Positions 24,885 to 33,530 of a DNA stretch of 64,000 nt are shown one piece after another. Source of the stretch: Streptomyces werraensis (lineage in GTDB: Bacteria; Actinomycetota; Actinomycetes; Streptomycetales; Streptomycetaceae); the NCBI GenBank assembly GCA_014656175.1, contig BNBX01000007.1:303800-367799 (forward strand), in the 5' to 3' direction. The notes below the pieces were generated by a model. The model was not told the origin of the DNA and ran no database searches. It was given only the letters and a program-made list of their open reading frames with translations. The translations under genes were made by a program, and so were the position numbers. The first letter of the stretch is position 1, and the number at the start of each line of letters is the position of its first letter.

Positions 24885-25898
24885 GTGTCCCGTGTCCAGA
24901 CGCTCACCGTCGCCGTGGCCGGCGTGGCACTGCTGGCCCCCTCGGCGTCCTCCGCCGCGGAGTCGGTCCACCTCCGTCCGCCCAGGGCCGAGGCGCGGCG
25001 CGAGGCCGCGGGCCCCGCGGCCGCCGCCCGCCCCACCGCCCTGGCGCACGTCGCCGCACCCCACCGGGCCCGCATCGGGCCGGTCGCCCGGGACGGCGCG
25101 CGGGAGGTGCTGACGCCGGGCACGGGCCCTGACGGTTCCGCGACCGAGCGACCGGGGGCACCCGGGCCGGGCGGCTCCGGTACCCCGGACACCGCGACCT
25201 CGGACGCCACGGCATCCGGCGCGGCGACGACCACGGGCACCGCAACCCCCGTCCCCACGGACTCCGGCCCCTCCCCGTCCGGCTCCGAGCCCTCCGCCCC
25301 CGCGACCCCGGCCCCCGTCACCGCGGCCGACCTGCTGGCCAGGGTGAGCGGCTGTACCTCCGTCTCGAAGGGCCGCTACCGCAAGGACCGCGGCCGCGCG
25401 GCCACCGTCCCGGTGTGCGGCACGCGCGAGGCGGTGTACTGGAAGGCGGACATGGACATCGACTGCGACGGCCGCCCGGGCCGCCACTGCAACGCCGCCA
25501 CCGACCCGAACTTCTCCTCCTCCACCGCGTTCGCGCAGTCCGACGGCCGTGCGCTCAGCTCCGAGAAGCTGCCCTACGTCGTGGTCCCCGCGCCCAGCTC
25601 CGTCTGGGACTACCGCGAACACGGCGTGCGCGGCGGATCGGTCGCGGCCGTCGTCTACCGCGACCGCGTCAGCTACGCGGTCGTGGGCGACACCGGTCCG
25701 GCCGACATCATCGGCGAGGCGTCCTACGCGGCGGCCAAGTCCCTGGGCATCGACCCGGACCCACGCTCCGGCGGCACCCCCTCCGGGGTCACGTACATCG
25801 TGTTCAAGGACAGCCGGGTCGCCCCGCTGGAGGACCGGGAGGCCGCGGAGACCGAAGGGGAGCGGCTCGCACGGGAGTTCGTCGACTCCGCGGACTGA
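24885..25898 (+). CDS. secreted glycoside hydrolase family 75 chitosanase
   Basis: This is a 337-residue secreted enzyme. A signal peptide (VSRVQTLTVAVAGVALLAPSASSAA) is followed by a low-complexity Ala/Pro/Ser/Thr linker (to about residue 145) and a C-terminal GH75 domain. Diagnostic GH75 segments are YWKADMDIDCDG (conserved Asp cluster), SSTAFAQSDGR, LPYVVVP, VAAVVYRDRVSYAVVGDTGP with the downstream IIGEASYAAAKSLGI Glu, and YIVFKDS. GH75 enzymes cleave chitosan endolytically by inversion using one Asp and one Glu. The Cys pairs SGCTS/PVCG and DIDCDG/RHCN probably form disulfides. GTG 24885 is the start. Confidence 0.88.
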   Translation: MSRVQTLTVAVAGVALLAPSASSAAESVHLRPPRAEARREAAGPAAAARPTALAHVAAPHRARIGPVARDGAREVLTPGTGPDGSATERPGAPGPGGSGTPDTATSDATASGAATTTGTATPVPTDSGPSPSGSEPSAPATPAPVTAADLLARVSGCTSVSKGRYRKDRGRAATVPVCGTREAVYWKADMDIDCDGRPGRHCNAATDPNFSSSTAFAQSDGRALSSEKLPYVVVPAPSSVWDYREHGVRGGSVAAVVYRDRVSYAVVGDTGPADIIGEASYAAAKSLGIDPDPRSGGTPSGVTYIVFKDSRVAPLEDREAAETEGERLAREFVDSAD

Positions 25899-25923
25899 CC
25901 GGCGGCACGCTGTCCCGCCGTCC

Positions 25924-26343
25924 TCACACCTTCCGGTAGCCGTACGCCTCCGAGGCCGCCGCCGCCACCGCCGCGAGGTCCGCGCCCGTGGAGGCGGTGA
26001 CCACCGCGGCCACCGCGCCCTCCAGGAACGGGGCGTCCACCAGCTGCGTGTGCTCCGGGAGTTCGTCGCCCTCGGCCAGCAGCGCCTTCACGGTGAGCAC
26101 CGCGCTGCCCAGGTCGGTGAGCACCGCGACGCCCGCGCCCCGGTCCACGGACGCCGCCGCCGCGGCGATCAGCTCCGCGCTGGTGCCGAGCTCGCCGCTC
26201 CCGGTGCCGCCCGCGGGGGCGACCGGCACCGACGCACCCGAGCCGGAGAGCCCCTGCGCCAGCTCCGCCACGGAGGCCGCGACCGCCGCGCTGTGCGACA
26301 CCAGGACGATCCCGACCAGCTTCTCGCCGCTCATCTCACTCAC
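25924..26343 (-). CDS. dhaM: dihydroxyacetone kinase phosphotransfer subunit DhaM
   Basis: This 139-residue EIIA-mannose-type domain carries phosphate from the PTS (HPr) to ADP bound on DhaL. The phospho-accepting His lies in VLVSHSAAVA at about residue 17. VLTDLGSAVLTVKALL and FLEGAVAAVVTAS are typical DhaM segments. It contains only the EIIA domain, without the HPr/EI extensions of E. coli DhaM. GTG 26343 overlaps the dhaL stop by 8 bp and has GGAGG upstream. It is the last gene of the dhaKLM operon. Confidence 0.93.
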   Translation of the reverse strand: MSEMSGEKLVGIVLVSHSAAVAASVAELAQGLSGSGASVPVAPAGGTGSGELGTSAELIAAAAASVDRGAGVAVLTDLGSAVLTVKALLAEGDELPEHTQLVDAPFLEGAVAAVVTASTGADLAAVAAAASEAYGYRKV

Positions 26344-26959
26344 CGCCGCCCGCCTCCGCGTCCCCGGGCTCGGCCTCCAGCAGGGCGGCGACCAGCAGCG
26401 CAGCCGAGGTGGCGCCGGGGTCCTGGTGCCCGATGCTGCGGTCGCCGAGATAGCTCGCCCTGCCCTTGCGGGCGAGCATCGGCGTCGTCGCGACCGCGCC
26501 GTCCCGCGCCGCGTCCCGCGCCGCCGCGAACGACTCGCCGAGCGCGTCCACCGCGGGGAGCAGCGCGTCGATCATCGTCTTGTCGCCCGGCGCCGCCCCG
26601 CCCAGCTTCATCACGGCGTCCACCCCGGCCCGCAGCGCCTCGGCCAGCTGCTGCCGGTCCACCTCGGCGGCCTCGCCCAGCGTCTTCCCGGCGCGGCGCA
26701 GCAACGTCCCGTACAGCGGACCGGACGCACCGCCCACCGTGGACACCAGCAGGCGTCCCGCCTGGGTGAGCACCGCGCCGGGCGTGGCGGGCGGCTCCTT
26801 GTCCAGCGCGTCCTTCACCGCCCGGAAGCCGCGCTGCAGATTGCTGCCGTGATCGGCGTCGCCGATCTCCGAGTCGAGGGCGGTGAGCCGTTCCGCCTCG
26901 CTGTCCACGGACGCGGCGGTGACCGTCATCCAACGGCGGAAGAAGTCGGCGTCCAGCAC
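26336..26959 (-). CDS. dhaL: dihydroxyacetone kinase ADP-binding subunit DhaL
   Basis: This 207-residue all-helical subunit holds ADP as a prosthetic group through Mg2+ bound by the conserved Asp residues of EIGDADHGSNL (about residues 31-41). The ADP-binding loops GGASGPLYGT and APGDKTMIDAL are intact. It transfers phosphate from DhaM to dihydroxyacetone on DhaK. GTG 26959 has a GAGGAG sequence upstream. It lies 64 bp downstream of dhaK and overlaps dhaM. Confidence 0.95.
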   Translation of the reverse strand: MLDADFFRRWMTVTAASVDSEAERLTALDSEIGDADHGSNLQRGFRAVKDALDKEPPATPGAVLTQAGRLLVSTVGGASGPLYGTLLRRAGKTLGEAAEVDRQQLAEALRAGVDAVMKLGGAAPGDKTMIDALLPAVDALGESFAAARDAARDGAVATTPMLARKGRASYLGDRSIGHQDPGATSAALLVAALLEAEPGDAEAGGGE

Positions 26960-27023
26960 GGGAACTCCTCGCGTGGTAGGTGACCGGGGCGCCGGCCCCG
27001 GTGTCGATCTGTCCCGGAGTGGA

Positions 27024-28016
27024 TCACATACCCCAGCGCAGCCCGGGCGTACTCACCGGCGCGTCGTACAGGCGCAGCAGCTCCTCGTCGACCTGGCAGA
27101 GGGTGACGGAGGCGCCCGCCATGTCCAGGGACGTGACGTAGTTGCCGACGAGGACCCGGGCCACCGGGACGCCGCGCTCGGCGAGCACCCGCTGCACCTC
27201 GGCGTTGAAGCCGTACAGCTCCAGCAGCGGAGTGGCGCCCATGCCGTTGACCAGCACCAGCACCGGGTTGCGCGGGGTGAGGTCGTCGAGGATCGCGCCG
27301 ACGGCGAAGTCGGCGATCTCGCCGGACGTCATCATCGGACGCCGCTCGCGGCCCGGCTCGCCGTGGATGCCGATGCCCAGCTCCAGCTCGCCGGCCGGCA
27401 GGTCGAACGTCGGCGAGCCCTTGGCCGGCGTGGTGACCGCGCTGAGCGCCACACCGAAGCTGCGGGAGTTCTCGTTCACCTGCTTGGCGAGCGCGGTCAC
27501 CCGCTCCAGCGGCTGGCCCTCCTCGGCCGCCGCGCCCGCGATCTTCTCCACGAACAGCGTCGCCCCGGTGCCCCGCCGCCCCGCCGTGTACAGGCTGTCG
27601 GTCACCGCCACGTCATCGTTGACCAGCACCTTCGCGACCTGCACGCCCTCGTCCTCGGCGAGCTCGGCCGCCATGTCGAAGTTGAGCACGTCGCCGGTGT
27701 AGTTCTTCACGATGAACAGCACCCCGGCGCCGCTGTCCACGGCCGCCGCGGCCCGCACCATCTGGTCGGGCACGGGAGAGGTGAACACCTCGCCGGGACA
27801 GGCCGCCGACAGCATGCCGGGGCCCACGAACCCGCCGTGCAGCGGCTCGTGCCCGGAGCCTCCGCCGGACACCAGGCCGACTTTCCCCGCGACCGGCGCG
27901 TCCTTGCGGACCACCACCCGGTTCCCCACGTCCACCGTCAGCTCGGGATGGGCCGCCGCCATACCGCGCAGCGCGTCCGCCACCACGGTTTCCGGAACGT
28001 TGATCAGCATCTTCAT
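27024..28016 (-). CDS. dhaK: dihydroxyacetone kinase substrate-binding subunit DhaK
   Basis: This 330-residue subunit binds dihydroxyacetone covalently as a hemiaminal through the His in LGIGIHGEPG at about residue 214. GLVSGGGSGHEPLHGGFVG near residue 50 is the glycine-rich substrate loop. With DhaL and DhaM it makes dihydroxyacetone phosphate from dihydroxyacetone using PEP, feeding glycolysis in the cytosol. The start is ATG 28016 with AGGAGG 6 nt upstream. No dedicated DhaR/DhaS activator is adjacent, so control is not apparent. Confidence 0.95.
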   Translation of the reverse strand: MKMLINVPETVVADALRGMAAAHPELTVDVGNRVVVRKDAPVAGKVGLVSGGGSGHEPLHGGFVGPGMLSAACPGEVFTSPVPDQMVRAAAAVDSGAGVLFIVKNYTGDVLNFDMAAELAEDEGVQVAKVLVNDDVAVTDSLYTAGRRGTGATLFVEKIAGAAAEEGQPLERVTALAKQVNENSRSFGVALSAVTTPAKGSPTFDLPAGELELGIGIHGEPGRERRPMMTSGEIADFAVGAILDDLTPRNPVLVLVNGMGATPLLELYGFNAEVQRVLAERGVPVARVLVGNYVTSLDMAGASVTLCQVDEELLRLYDAPVSTPGLRWGM

Positions 28017-28567
28017 GGGTACCTCCTAGGGCTGAGCAGGTGAGCCGTCGAACCTGTGGTGCCGGCCGGGCGGTGGCCGAGCCGTCGTCCGTGCTGTCGG
28101 TGCTGCTGAGCTGTCGCGGGGCGACTGTGTACCGGTAGGAACCCCACAGGGGCAGTATCGGCCTTGCGCCCGGAGAGAGCACGTGAGACGGCGTCCGGCG
28201 AGCCGGACGATCTCGGCCGCGATACGGCCACAGCTCAGGATCTGCCCTTCGCATGAGCGTTCCAAGAGGGCGTCGCTGAAAGACTTCCGCCGTGAGCCTG
28301 CGAGCCGTACCCAGCCCCTGTCGTCGCCCCTCGCGAACGCGGCGGTCGTCGCGCTTCCCACAGGCCCGGACGCGGTTGCTGTACGCGGTGTCCGTCGGCG
28401 GGCTGCTGGTGCGCCGCGCCGCCCCGTGTCCGGGTCCGTGTCGGTGATCGCGGACATCGGCGTCGCCCAGCAGCGGGGGCGCTCCTGCCGCAGATGCTGG
28501 TGCCGCTGCTCCTCGGCGAGGTTCGGCTCCCGGCTGCGGTCCGGGTGTCGGTTCGGGCGCGGCCCGA
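28017..28567. other. 551-bp intergenic region, no recognisable gene
   Basis: It lies between the dhaK start and the DUF1876 stop, both on the minus strand. Open frames exist on both strands, but none shows a domain or plausible start. Because the neighbouring CBS-BON gene is a pseudogene, this may also be decayed coding DNA. The dhaK promoter must lie in its left part, but I could not pick out a convincing -35/-10 pair. Confidence 0.45.
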
Positions 28568-28855
28568 CTAGAGGGACCAGCCCAGAACCGGGCCGGTTCC
28601 CGGGCCGCTTCGCGCGCCCACGCCCTCGACGTCGCGCTGCGCGATGTCGAGGAGCTGTTGGCCCAGGTCGCGCAGGGCGCGGCCGGCGGCCAGCTCGTCG
28701 CCGATCTCCGGGACGTCCGGGTCCGCCGGGTTCCGGTGGGCTGCGCCGTGACCGGTGAGGGTCGTCGTCCCGGTGTCGAGGATGGCGTGCGCCTTCGTCG
28801 TTCCGTCCTCCTCGAAGAGGTGGAGACGGGTCTTCCATTCCAAGGTGTGCGACAT
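28568..28855 (-). CDS. DUF1876 (dsRBD-like) protein
   Basis: This 95-residue protein opens MSHTLEWKTRLHLFEEDGTT, the conserved DUF1876 start, and continues AHAILDTGTTTLTGHGAAHRNPADPDVPEIGDELAAGRALRDLGQQLL. The family has an alpha-beta fold resembling double-stranded RNA-binding domains. In actinomycetes it often sits beside universal stress and CBS-domain genes. ATG 28855 is fixed by this conserved start, and an ORF extending further upstream belongs to the pseudogene. The last 15 residues (VGARSGPGTGPVLGWSL) diverge from the usual ending. Function unknown. Confidence 0.88.
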   Translation of the reverse strand: MSHTLEWKTRLHLFEEDGTTKAHAILDTGTTTLTGHGAAHRNPADPDVPEIGDELAAGRALRDLGQQLLDIAQRDVEGVGARSGPGTGPVLGWSL

Positions 28856-28988
28856 GACTGCCTCCTCGGCCGGGGGCGGCCCGGACGTGCCGGTCGCTTC
28901 ATCTCCACCGTCCGACTCCGGCGGACACGAGGCACGGGGCCGAAGGTCCCGGGAACGTACCGTGGGACCCGGGTACCCCCGGCGTTTG

Positions 28989-29502
28989 TCACGTCCCGGT
29001 GTACGACTCGCCGCCCGCACCGCCATGTCGACGTCGGTGCGCCGCTCCAGCCGTCCGGTGAGGGTCACCACGCCGTCCTCGACCGCCACGACGCACCGCC
29101 CGCGGCGGCGGCCGGTGCGTCGTCCCGAGGGCGTCCCTGCGCACCGCGCGCTCGATGCCGTCGTCGGTGCGCAGCACGGTCTGCGGCAGGTCGCCGCGCG
29201 TGACGATACCGACGAGCCGATCCTGGTGACCGCGGGGGCGGTCATCACGTCGCCTGCGGTGCGGGCCCGGCGAACGCCGGGCATCCTGCTGACAGGACGG
29301 ACCCACCAGGGGCCTGGCGTGCCGCCCGGTCCCGCCGCGCGCGGACGGGTGTCCGCCAAATCCGACGTGAAGACCACGCCGATGACCCGGTCCTGCGCGT
29401 CCGTCACCGGCAGGCCGTCGACGTGGTGCTCCCCGAGCGAGCGGACCACGTCCCTGAGCGGAGTGCCGTGCGCGGCGGTGCCACCTCCGTAGACATCTTC
29501 AT
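28989..29502 (-). pseudogene. decayed CBS-BON domain protein
   Basis: Pieces of one CBS-BON protein lie in order but in different frames. The start MKMSTEV at 29502 has AGGAGG upstream. VVRSLGEHHVDGLPVTD then IGVVFTSDL (CBS1) is in a second frame, and AGDVMTAPAVT (start of CBS2) follows. VGIVTRGDLPQTVLRTDDG is in a further frame, with about 25 residues of CBS2 missing just before it. VVAVEDGVVTLTGRLERRTD (BON) is in yet another frame. At least three frameshifts and one internal deletion prevent a functional product. Intact relatives bind adenylates through CBS pairs and are linked to stress or hypoxia regulons. Confidence 0.8.
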
Positions 29503-29781
29503 CGCTGAACCTCCTGGCCGAGCCGGGTGCCGCGGCCGGGACGGGCCCTCGCCGGGAGCGGTTGTTTCAGCCCGGCGGCCGCCACGGGGATCCGGGGGCC
29601 TCAGGGGCGCGGGGAGCAGGGCCGAACGGCCCGGATGTGCGGGGCGTTCCCCCTCGGGCTCGTCCCGCCCGAGCCGGGCCTGTCGGACCCGCGCGGGGAC
29701 CCGGTAGCCCCTCCCGGCCGCCGCCGCCCCCGGCGACGCTGGGCGTCGGCGGGGGAACGCTCCGAGCGAAAGGTGCATGTC

Positions 29782-30660
29782 ATGGAGTCGCCGGTAGTCG
29801 TCGGTGTCGACGGTTCCGCCGAGAGCCTCGCGGCCGCCGAGTGGGCCGCCCGCGAGGCCGCGCGCCGCGGAGCCGGCCTGCGGCTGCTGCACGTACGGGG
29901 CCGGCATCCGGGGCACGGCGGGACGGACACCGCCCGCTCCGCCGGGCAGCGCCTGGCGGAGCGGGTCCTGGAGAGGGCGGCGGAGCGCGTGCACGCCGTC
30001 CGGCCGGAGGTACCTGTGGACGAGGTCCAGGCCGAGGGGCCCGCTGCGGCCGCCCTCGCGCAGGCCGCGGAGGACGCCGATCCGCTGGTGCTCGGCTCGC
30101 GCGGGCTCGGCCGGGTCGCCGGTCTGCTCGCCGGTTCCGTCTCGCTCGGTGTCGTCGCGCGGGCCACCCGCCCCGTCGTGCTCGTACGGACGGACGCGGC
30201 GGGGGAGGAGACGGAGGCGGGCGGCGACGGGCGACGGGACGTCGTGCTCGGGGTGGACGTCATCGAACCCTGCGACGAGGTGATCGCGTACGGCTTCGAG
30301 GCGGCCCGTCGGCGCCGCGCACGGCTGCGCGCCGTGCACGCCTGGCGCGCGCCCGACCGGCTCACCCTGGGCGCGTCCGGCGGCGGCCCTGCCGGTGATC
30401 AGGAGCGGGCCGAGGAGTGGCTGCGTTTCCTGTCCGCCGTGCTCCAGGTCCGGCGGGAGAAGTACCCCGACGTCGAGGTGCTGGCGACGGTGGCCGAGGG
30501 CAAGCCCGCGGACGTCCTGCTGAAGGCGGCCTCCGGCGCGCGGCTGCTGGTGGTCGGGCACCGGGTGCCCGGCCGGCCCGCGCTGCCCCGCACCGGCCCC
30601 GTCACCCACGCCGTGATCCAGCAGGCCGGCTGCCCGCTGGCCGTCGTCCCGCACGGCTGA
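29782..30660 (+). CDS. tandem universal stress protein
   Basis: This 292-residue protein has two UspA domains (about 1-145 and 150-292). The first has VVVGVDGSAES and the ATP-binding G-2x-G-9x-G(S) motif in GSRGLGRVAGLLAGS. In the second, VVLGVDV starts the domain, but the equivalent loop (VVGHRVPGRPALP) lacks the G-2x-G pattern, so only domain 1 is likely to bind nucleotide. USPs support survival under hypoxia, starvation or redox stress by unclear means. ATG 29782 follows GAAAGG. It precedes the persulfide module by 114 bp but is separated from it by the CstR-type operators. Confidence 0.92.
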   Translation: MESPVVVGVDGSAESLAAAEWAAREAARRGAGLRLLHVRGRHPGHGGTDTARSAGQRLAERVLERAAERVHAVRPEVPVDEVQAEGPAAAALAQAAEDADPLVLGSRGLGRVAGLLAGSVSLGVVARATRPVVLVRTDAAGEETEAGGDGRRDVVLGVDVIEPCDEVIAYGFEAARRRRARLRAVHAWRAPDRLTLGASGGGPAGDQERAEEWLRFLSAVLQVRREKYPDVEVLATVAEGKPADVLLKAASGARLLVVGHRVPGRPALPRTGPVTHAVIQQAGCPLAVVPHG

Positions 30661-30701
30661 GATCCGGGCGGCGCGGCCGCGCCCACTCCGACCCGTCAAA
30701 A

Positions 30702-30750
30702 TACCCCCGGGGGTACCTCGTGCTACCGTGATGGCATACCCCGGGGGGTA
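30702..30750 (+). promoter_or_regulatory. two CsoR/CstR-type operators before the persulfide dioxygenase gene
   Basis: TACCCCCGGGGGTA (30702-30715) is a perfect 14-bp palindrome. TACCCCGGGGGGTA (30737-30750) is its near copy 35 bp away, centre to centre. The G/C-tract with TA ends is the classic CsoR-family site. A third copy lies at 33960-33973 beside the regulator gene. Confidence 0.8.
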
Positions 30751-30774
30751 ATTCACCATGGGAAGGAGAGACAC

Positions 30775-32145
30775 GTGTTCTTCGTGGACACCATCGAGGT
30801 GCCGGGACTCGGCAACCGCGGCTACCTGGCCGGCGGCGCACGTACGGCCGTGGCGGTCGACCCGCCGCGCGACATCGACCGGGTGATCGCCGCGGCCGCC
30901 CGGCGCGGGGTGCGCATCGCGTACGTCGCCGAGACCCACGTGCACAACGACTACGTCACCGGCGGACTCGAACTCGCCCGGATCACCGGCGCGTCCTATC
31001 TGGTACCCGCCGACGCGCGGGTCTCCTTCCCACGTGTCCCCGTGCGTGACGGCGACCGCACCGCCGTGGACGAGGACGCGGGCCTGGTCCTGCGCGCGCT
31101 CGCCACCCCCGGACACACCCCGCACCACACCGCGTACGCGCTGGAGGACAACGGCGCCGCCGTCGCGGTGTTCACCGGGGGCTCCCTGCTCATCGGCACC
31201 GTCGGACGCCCCGACCTGGTCGAGCCCCGGCTGACCGAACGGCTCGCCCGCGCCCAGCACGCCTCCGCCCACCGTCTCGCGGGCGAACTCCCCGACGAGA
31301 CGGCCGTGCTGCCCACCCACGGCTTCGGCAGCTTCTGCTCGTCCTCGCAGCAGGAAGGCGGCAGCACCACGATCGGCAAGGAGAAGGCGTCCAACGAGGC
31401 GCTCACCGCCCCGGACGCCGACACGTTCGTCGCCGGTCTGCTGGCCGGACTGGACGACGTCCCCGCCTACTACGCGCACATGGGCCCGCTCAACGCCGCC
31501 GGCCCCGCGCCCCTCGACCTGACCCCGCCGGCCGTCGCCGACCCGGACGCGATCGCCGCGCGGCTCGCTGAGGGGGAGTGGGTCGTCGACCTGCGCAACC
31601 GTGTCGCCTTCGCCGCCGGGCATGTGACGGGCTCGTACAACGTCGAGGCTGAGGGGCAGCTCGCCACCTATCTCGCCTGGCTGATCCCCTGGGGCAAGCC
31701 GGTCACCCTGCTCGCCGGGACGCCCGCCCAGCTCGCGGACGCGCAGCGGGAGCTGGCCCGGGTCGGCATCGACCGGCCCGCCGCCGCGGCCGTCGGCGGC
31801 CCCGCCGACTGGCTGCGCCCCGGCGAGACCGCCGCCTCCTTCCCCCGCGCGACCTTCGCCGACCTGGCGCGGCGCCACCCGGCCGAGGGGATCGTCGTGC
31901 TCGACGTGCGGCGCGCCTCCGAGCGGGCGCGCGGTCACGTCGACGGGTCCGTCCACATCCCGGTCCACGAACTGCGCGGCCGGCTGCGCGAGGTGCCCGA
32001 CGGGCAGGTGTGGGTGCACTGCGGCAGCGGAATGCGCGCCGCCGTCGCCGCCTCCCTGCTGGACGCGTCCGGCCGTGACGTCGTCGCGGTGGACGACCCC
32101 TTCGACCGGGCCGGCGAGGCCGGGCTCACCGTCCGCACGTCCTGA
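30775..32145 (+). CDS. persulfide dioxygenase-like MBL fold protein fused to two rhodanese domains
   Basis: This 456-residue protein has an N-terminal metallo-beta-lactamase fold (about 1-235) of the ETHE1/CstB class: ETHVHNDYVTGG supplies H55, H57 and D59, and PGHTPHHTAY supplies another ligand. Tyr replaces the usual second His after Asp. Two rhodanese domains follow. The first (about 260-345) has lost its active Cys; the second (about 360-456) keeps it in VHCGSGMRA. Such enzymes oxidise glutathione- or mycothiol-type persulfide to sulfite and move sulfane sulfur. GTG 30775 follows GGAAGGAGAG. It opens an operon ending in a sulfite exporter, consistent with hydrogen-sulfide detoxification. 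Confidence 0.9.
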   Translation: MFFVDTIEVPGLGNRGYLAGGARTAVAVDPPRDIDRVIAAAARRGVRIAYVAETHVHNDYVTGGLELARITGASYLVPADARVSFPRVPVRDGDRTAVDEDAGLVLRALATPGHTPHHTAYALEDNGAAVAVFTGGSLLIGTVGRPDLVEPRLTERLARAQHASAHRLAGELPDETAVLPTHGFGSFCSSSQQEGGSTTIGKEKASNEALTAPDADTFVAGLLAGLDDVPAYYAHMGPLNAAGPAPLDLTPPAVADPDAIAARLAEGEWVVDLRNRVAFAAGHVTGSYNVEAEGQLATYLAWLIPWGKPVTLLAGTPAQLADAQRELARVGIDRPAAAAVGGPADWLRPGETAASFPRATFADLARRHPAEGIVVLDVRRASERARGHVDGSVHIPVHELRGRLREVPDGQVWVHCGSGMRAAVAASLLDASGRDVVAVDDPFDRAGEAGLTVRTS

Positions 32146-32174
32146 GGAGCCGGAGCCTCCCCGACGAGGGACCG

Positions 32175-32468
32175 GTGTACGCACGTATGAGAGACGACAT
32201 GGCCGACGCACCACATCAGCGGTACGCCCCGGGACGCCTCGGCGTCACCGAGGCGGCCGTACGCACCGGACACACGGACGCGGCCGGCACGCCCCCCGGC
32301 GCCGTCCTGCCCGACGTCCGTGAACTCCACGAGCGGTCACGTCAGGCCGCAGCCCTGCTCGCGGAGCGCGGCGCCGACGCCGTGGACGCGACCGGCGGCA
32401 TGCGGGACCGGGCGGACGCCGGACCGCCGGTCGTCGACGCGCACGGCGGGAACGGCGGCGTCTCGTGA
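32175..32468 (+). CDS. small hypothetical protein of the sulfur module
   Basis: This hydrophilic protein of up to 97 residues starts at GTG 32175, with GAGGGA five bases upstream; ATGs at 32187 and 32199 are alternatives. The only structured-looking part is the helix PDVRELHERSRQAAALLAERGADAVDATGG. It has no Cys, signal peptide or known domain. Its TGA overlaps the exporter GTG (GTGA at 32465), so it is translated within the operon. Function unknown; its position suggests a role tied to the dioxygenase or exporter. Confidence 0.6.
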   Translation: MYARMRDDMADAPHQRYAPGRLGVTEAAVRTGHTDAAGTPPGAVLPDVRELHERSRQAAALLAERGADAVDATGGMRDRADAGPPVVDAHGGNGGVS

Positions 32469-33223
32469 GCCTGCTCCTCCTCGCCCTGGCCGCCGGGGCC
32501 CTGACCGGCCTCGCGCTCGGCGCCCTGGGTGGCGGCGGCAGCATCCTCGCCGTCCCCGCCCTGATCTACCTGCTCGGCCTCTCCCCGGTCGCGGCCACCA
32601 CCGCGAGCCTGCTGATCGTGGCCGTCACCTCGTTCACCGCGCTGCTCGCGCACAGCCGCGACGGACACGTACGGCTGCGTACCGGGCTGCTCTTCGCGGC
32701 CGCCGGCATCGGACCCGCCATGCTGGGCGCCGGCCTCTCCGGCCGGCTGCCCGAGGTCGCGCTGACGGCCGGCTTCGCCCTCGTGGCGGCCGTCGCCGCG
32801 CTCCGCATGCTCCGCGGCTCCCCGCCCGACGCGCCGGCCGCCGGGCCCCCGCGGCCGGGCCGGGCGGCCGGCGCGGGAGCGGGGCTCGGCGCGGTCACCG
32901 GCGTCCTCGGCGTCGGCGGCGGCTTCCTCGCCGTACCGGCGCTGGTGCACGGCGTCGGCCTGCGGATGCGGGAGGCGGTCGGCACCAGCCTGCTCGTCAT
33001 CACCGTCAACGCCCTCGCCGCACTGCTCCTGCGCGTCGGCACCGGCACGCCGGAAGGGCTGAACTGGGCCGTCGTCGGGCCCTTCACGGGGGCGGCCGTG
33101 CTCGGTGCGCTGGACGGCCGACGCCTGTCGGCGAGGCTCTCAGGCAGTGCGCTGCGTCGGACCTTCGCGGTGACGCTGCTGGCGGTGGCCGCGGTCATGC
33201 TGGCCGACGCGGTGACGCAGTGA
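32465..33223 (+). CDS. TauE/SafE family sulfite or thiosulfate exporter
   Basis: This is a 252-residue membrane protein of about eight helices with the duplicated TauE motif: GALGGGGSILAVPALIYLLGLSPVAATTASL in the first half and GVLGVGGGFLAVPALVHGVGLRMREAVGTSL in the second. The family moves sulfur oxyanions and organosulfonates. In this operon it would remove the sulfite or thiosulfate made by the persulfide dioxygenase. GTG 32465 overlaps the preceding gene by 4 bp. Degraded copies of its 3' end appear in the downstream intergenic region. Confidence 0.88.
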   Translation: MSLLLLALAAGALTGLALGALGGGGSILAVPALIYLLGLSPVAATTASLLIVAVTSFTALLAHSRDGHVRLRTGLLFAAAGIGPAMLGAGLSGRLPEVALTAGFALVAAVAALRMLRGSPPDAPAAGPPRPGRAAGAGAGLGAVTGVLGVGGGFLAVPALVHGVGLRMREAVGTSLLVITVNALAALLLRVGTGTPEGLNWAVVGPFTGAAVLGALDGRRLSARLSGSALRRTFAVTLLAVAAVMLADAVTQ

Positions 33224-33530
33224 GGCGGCGCGCCGCACGCGGAGCGGTCTCGCGGGCGCCACCGGCTCCGTCGGCGCACGGCGCCGGGCCTGCGCGGTGA
33301 CGCCGTGAGACCGCCGGGCGTGCGCGAGGAACGGTCTCCTGGGCGTCAGCGGCCCCTGACGGCGCTGTCTCTGCGTGCCGACGCACTGCGCGGGCTGGAC
33401 CGGGCTGTCGCCGGGCCCTTCGGCCGCCGTGCTCGGTTCGTCGGGAAGCCGGTGGCTGTCCGCTTCCCGTGGCGCACGGTGCCGGGCCTGCGCGGTGACG
33501 CCGTGAGGCCGCCGGGCGTGCGCGGAGGCT
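33211..33530 (+). repeat. degenerate direct repeats after the TauE gene
   Basis: Segments starting GCGGTGACGC recur at about 33211, 33296 and 33495. The last two share about 46 nearly identical bases (33283-33329 and 33482-33529). The segment at about 33385-33430 (GGGCTGGACCGGGCTGTCGC, then GGGCCCTTC) resembles the TauE coding sequence at about 33057-33105. The simplest reading is repeated, eroding duplication of the gene's 3' end. Confidence 0.55.

Noticed and set aside
28017..28567. Possible transposase remnant
   Set aside because: No transposase motif, terminal inverted repeat or target-site duplication could be recognised.
29404..32214. Long minus-strand open frame covering the USP and persulfide genes
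   Set aside because: No domains; it is antisense to two clear genes. Only its last part includes the real start codons of the CBS-BON pseudogene.
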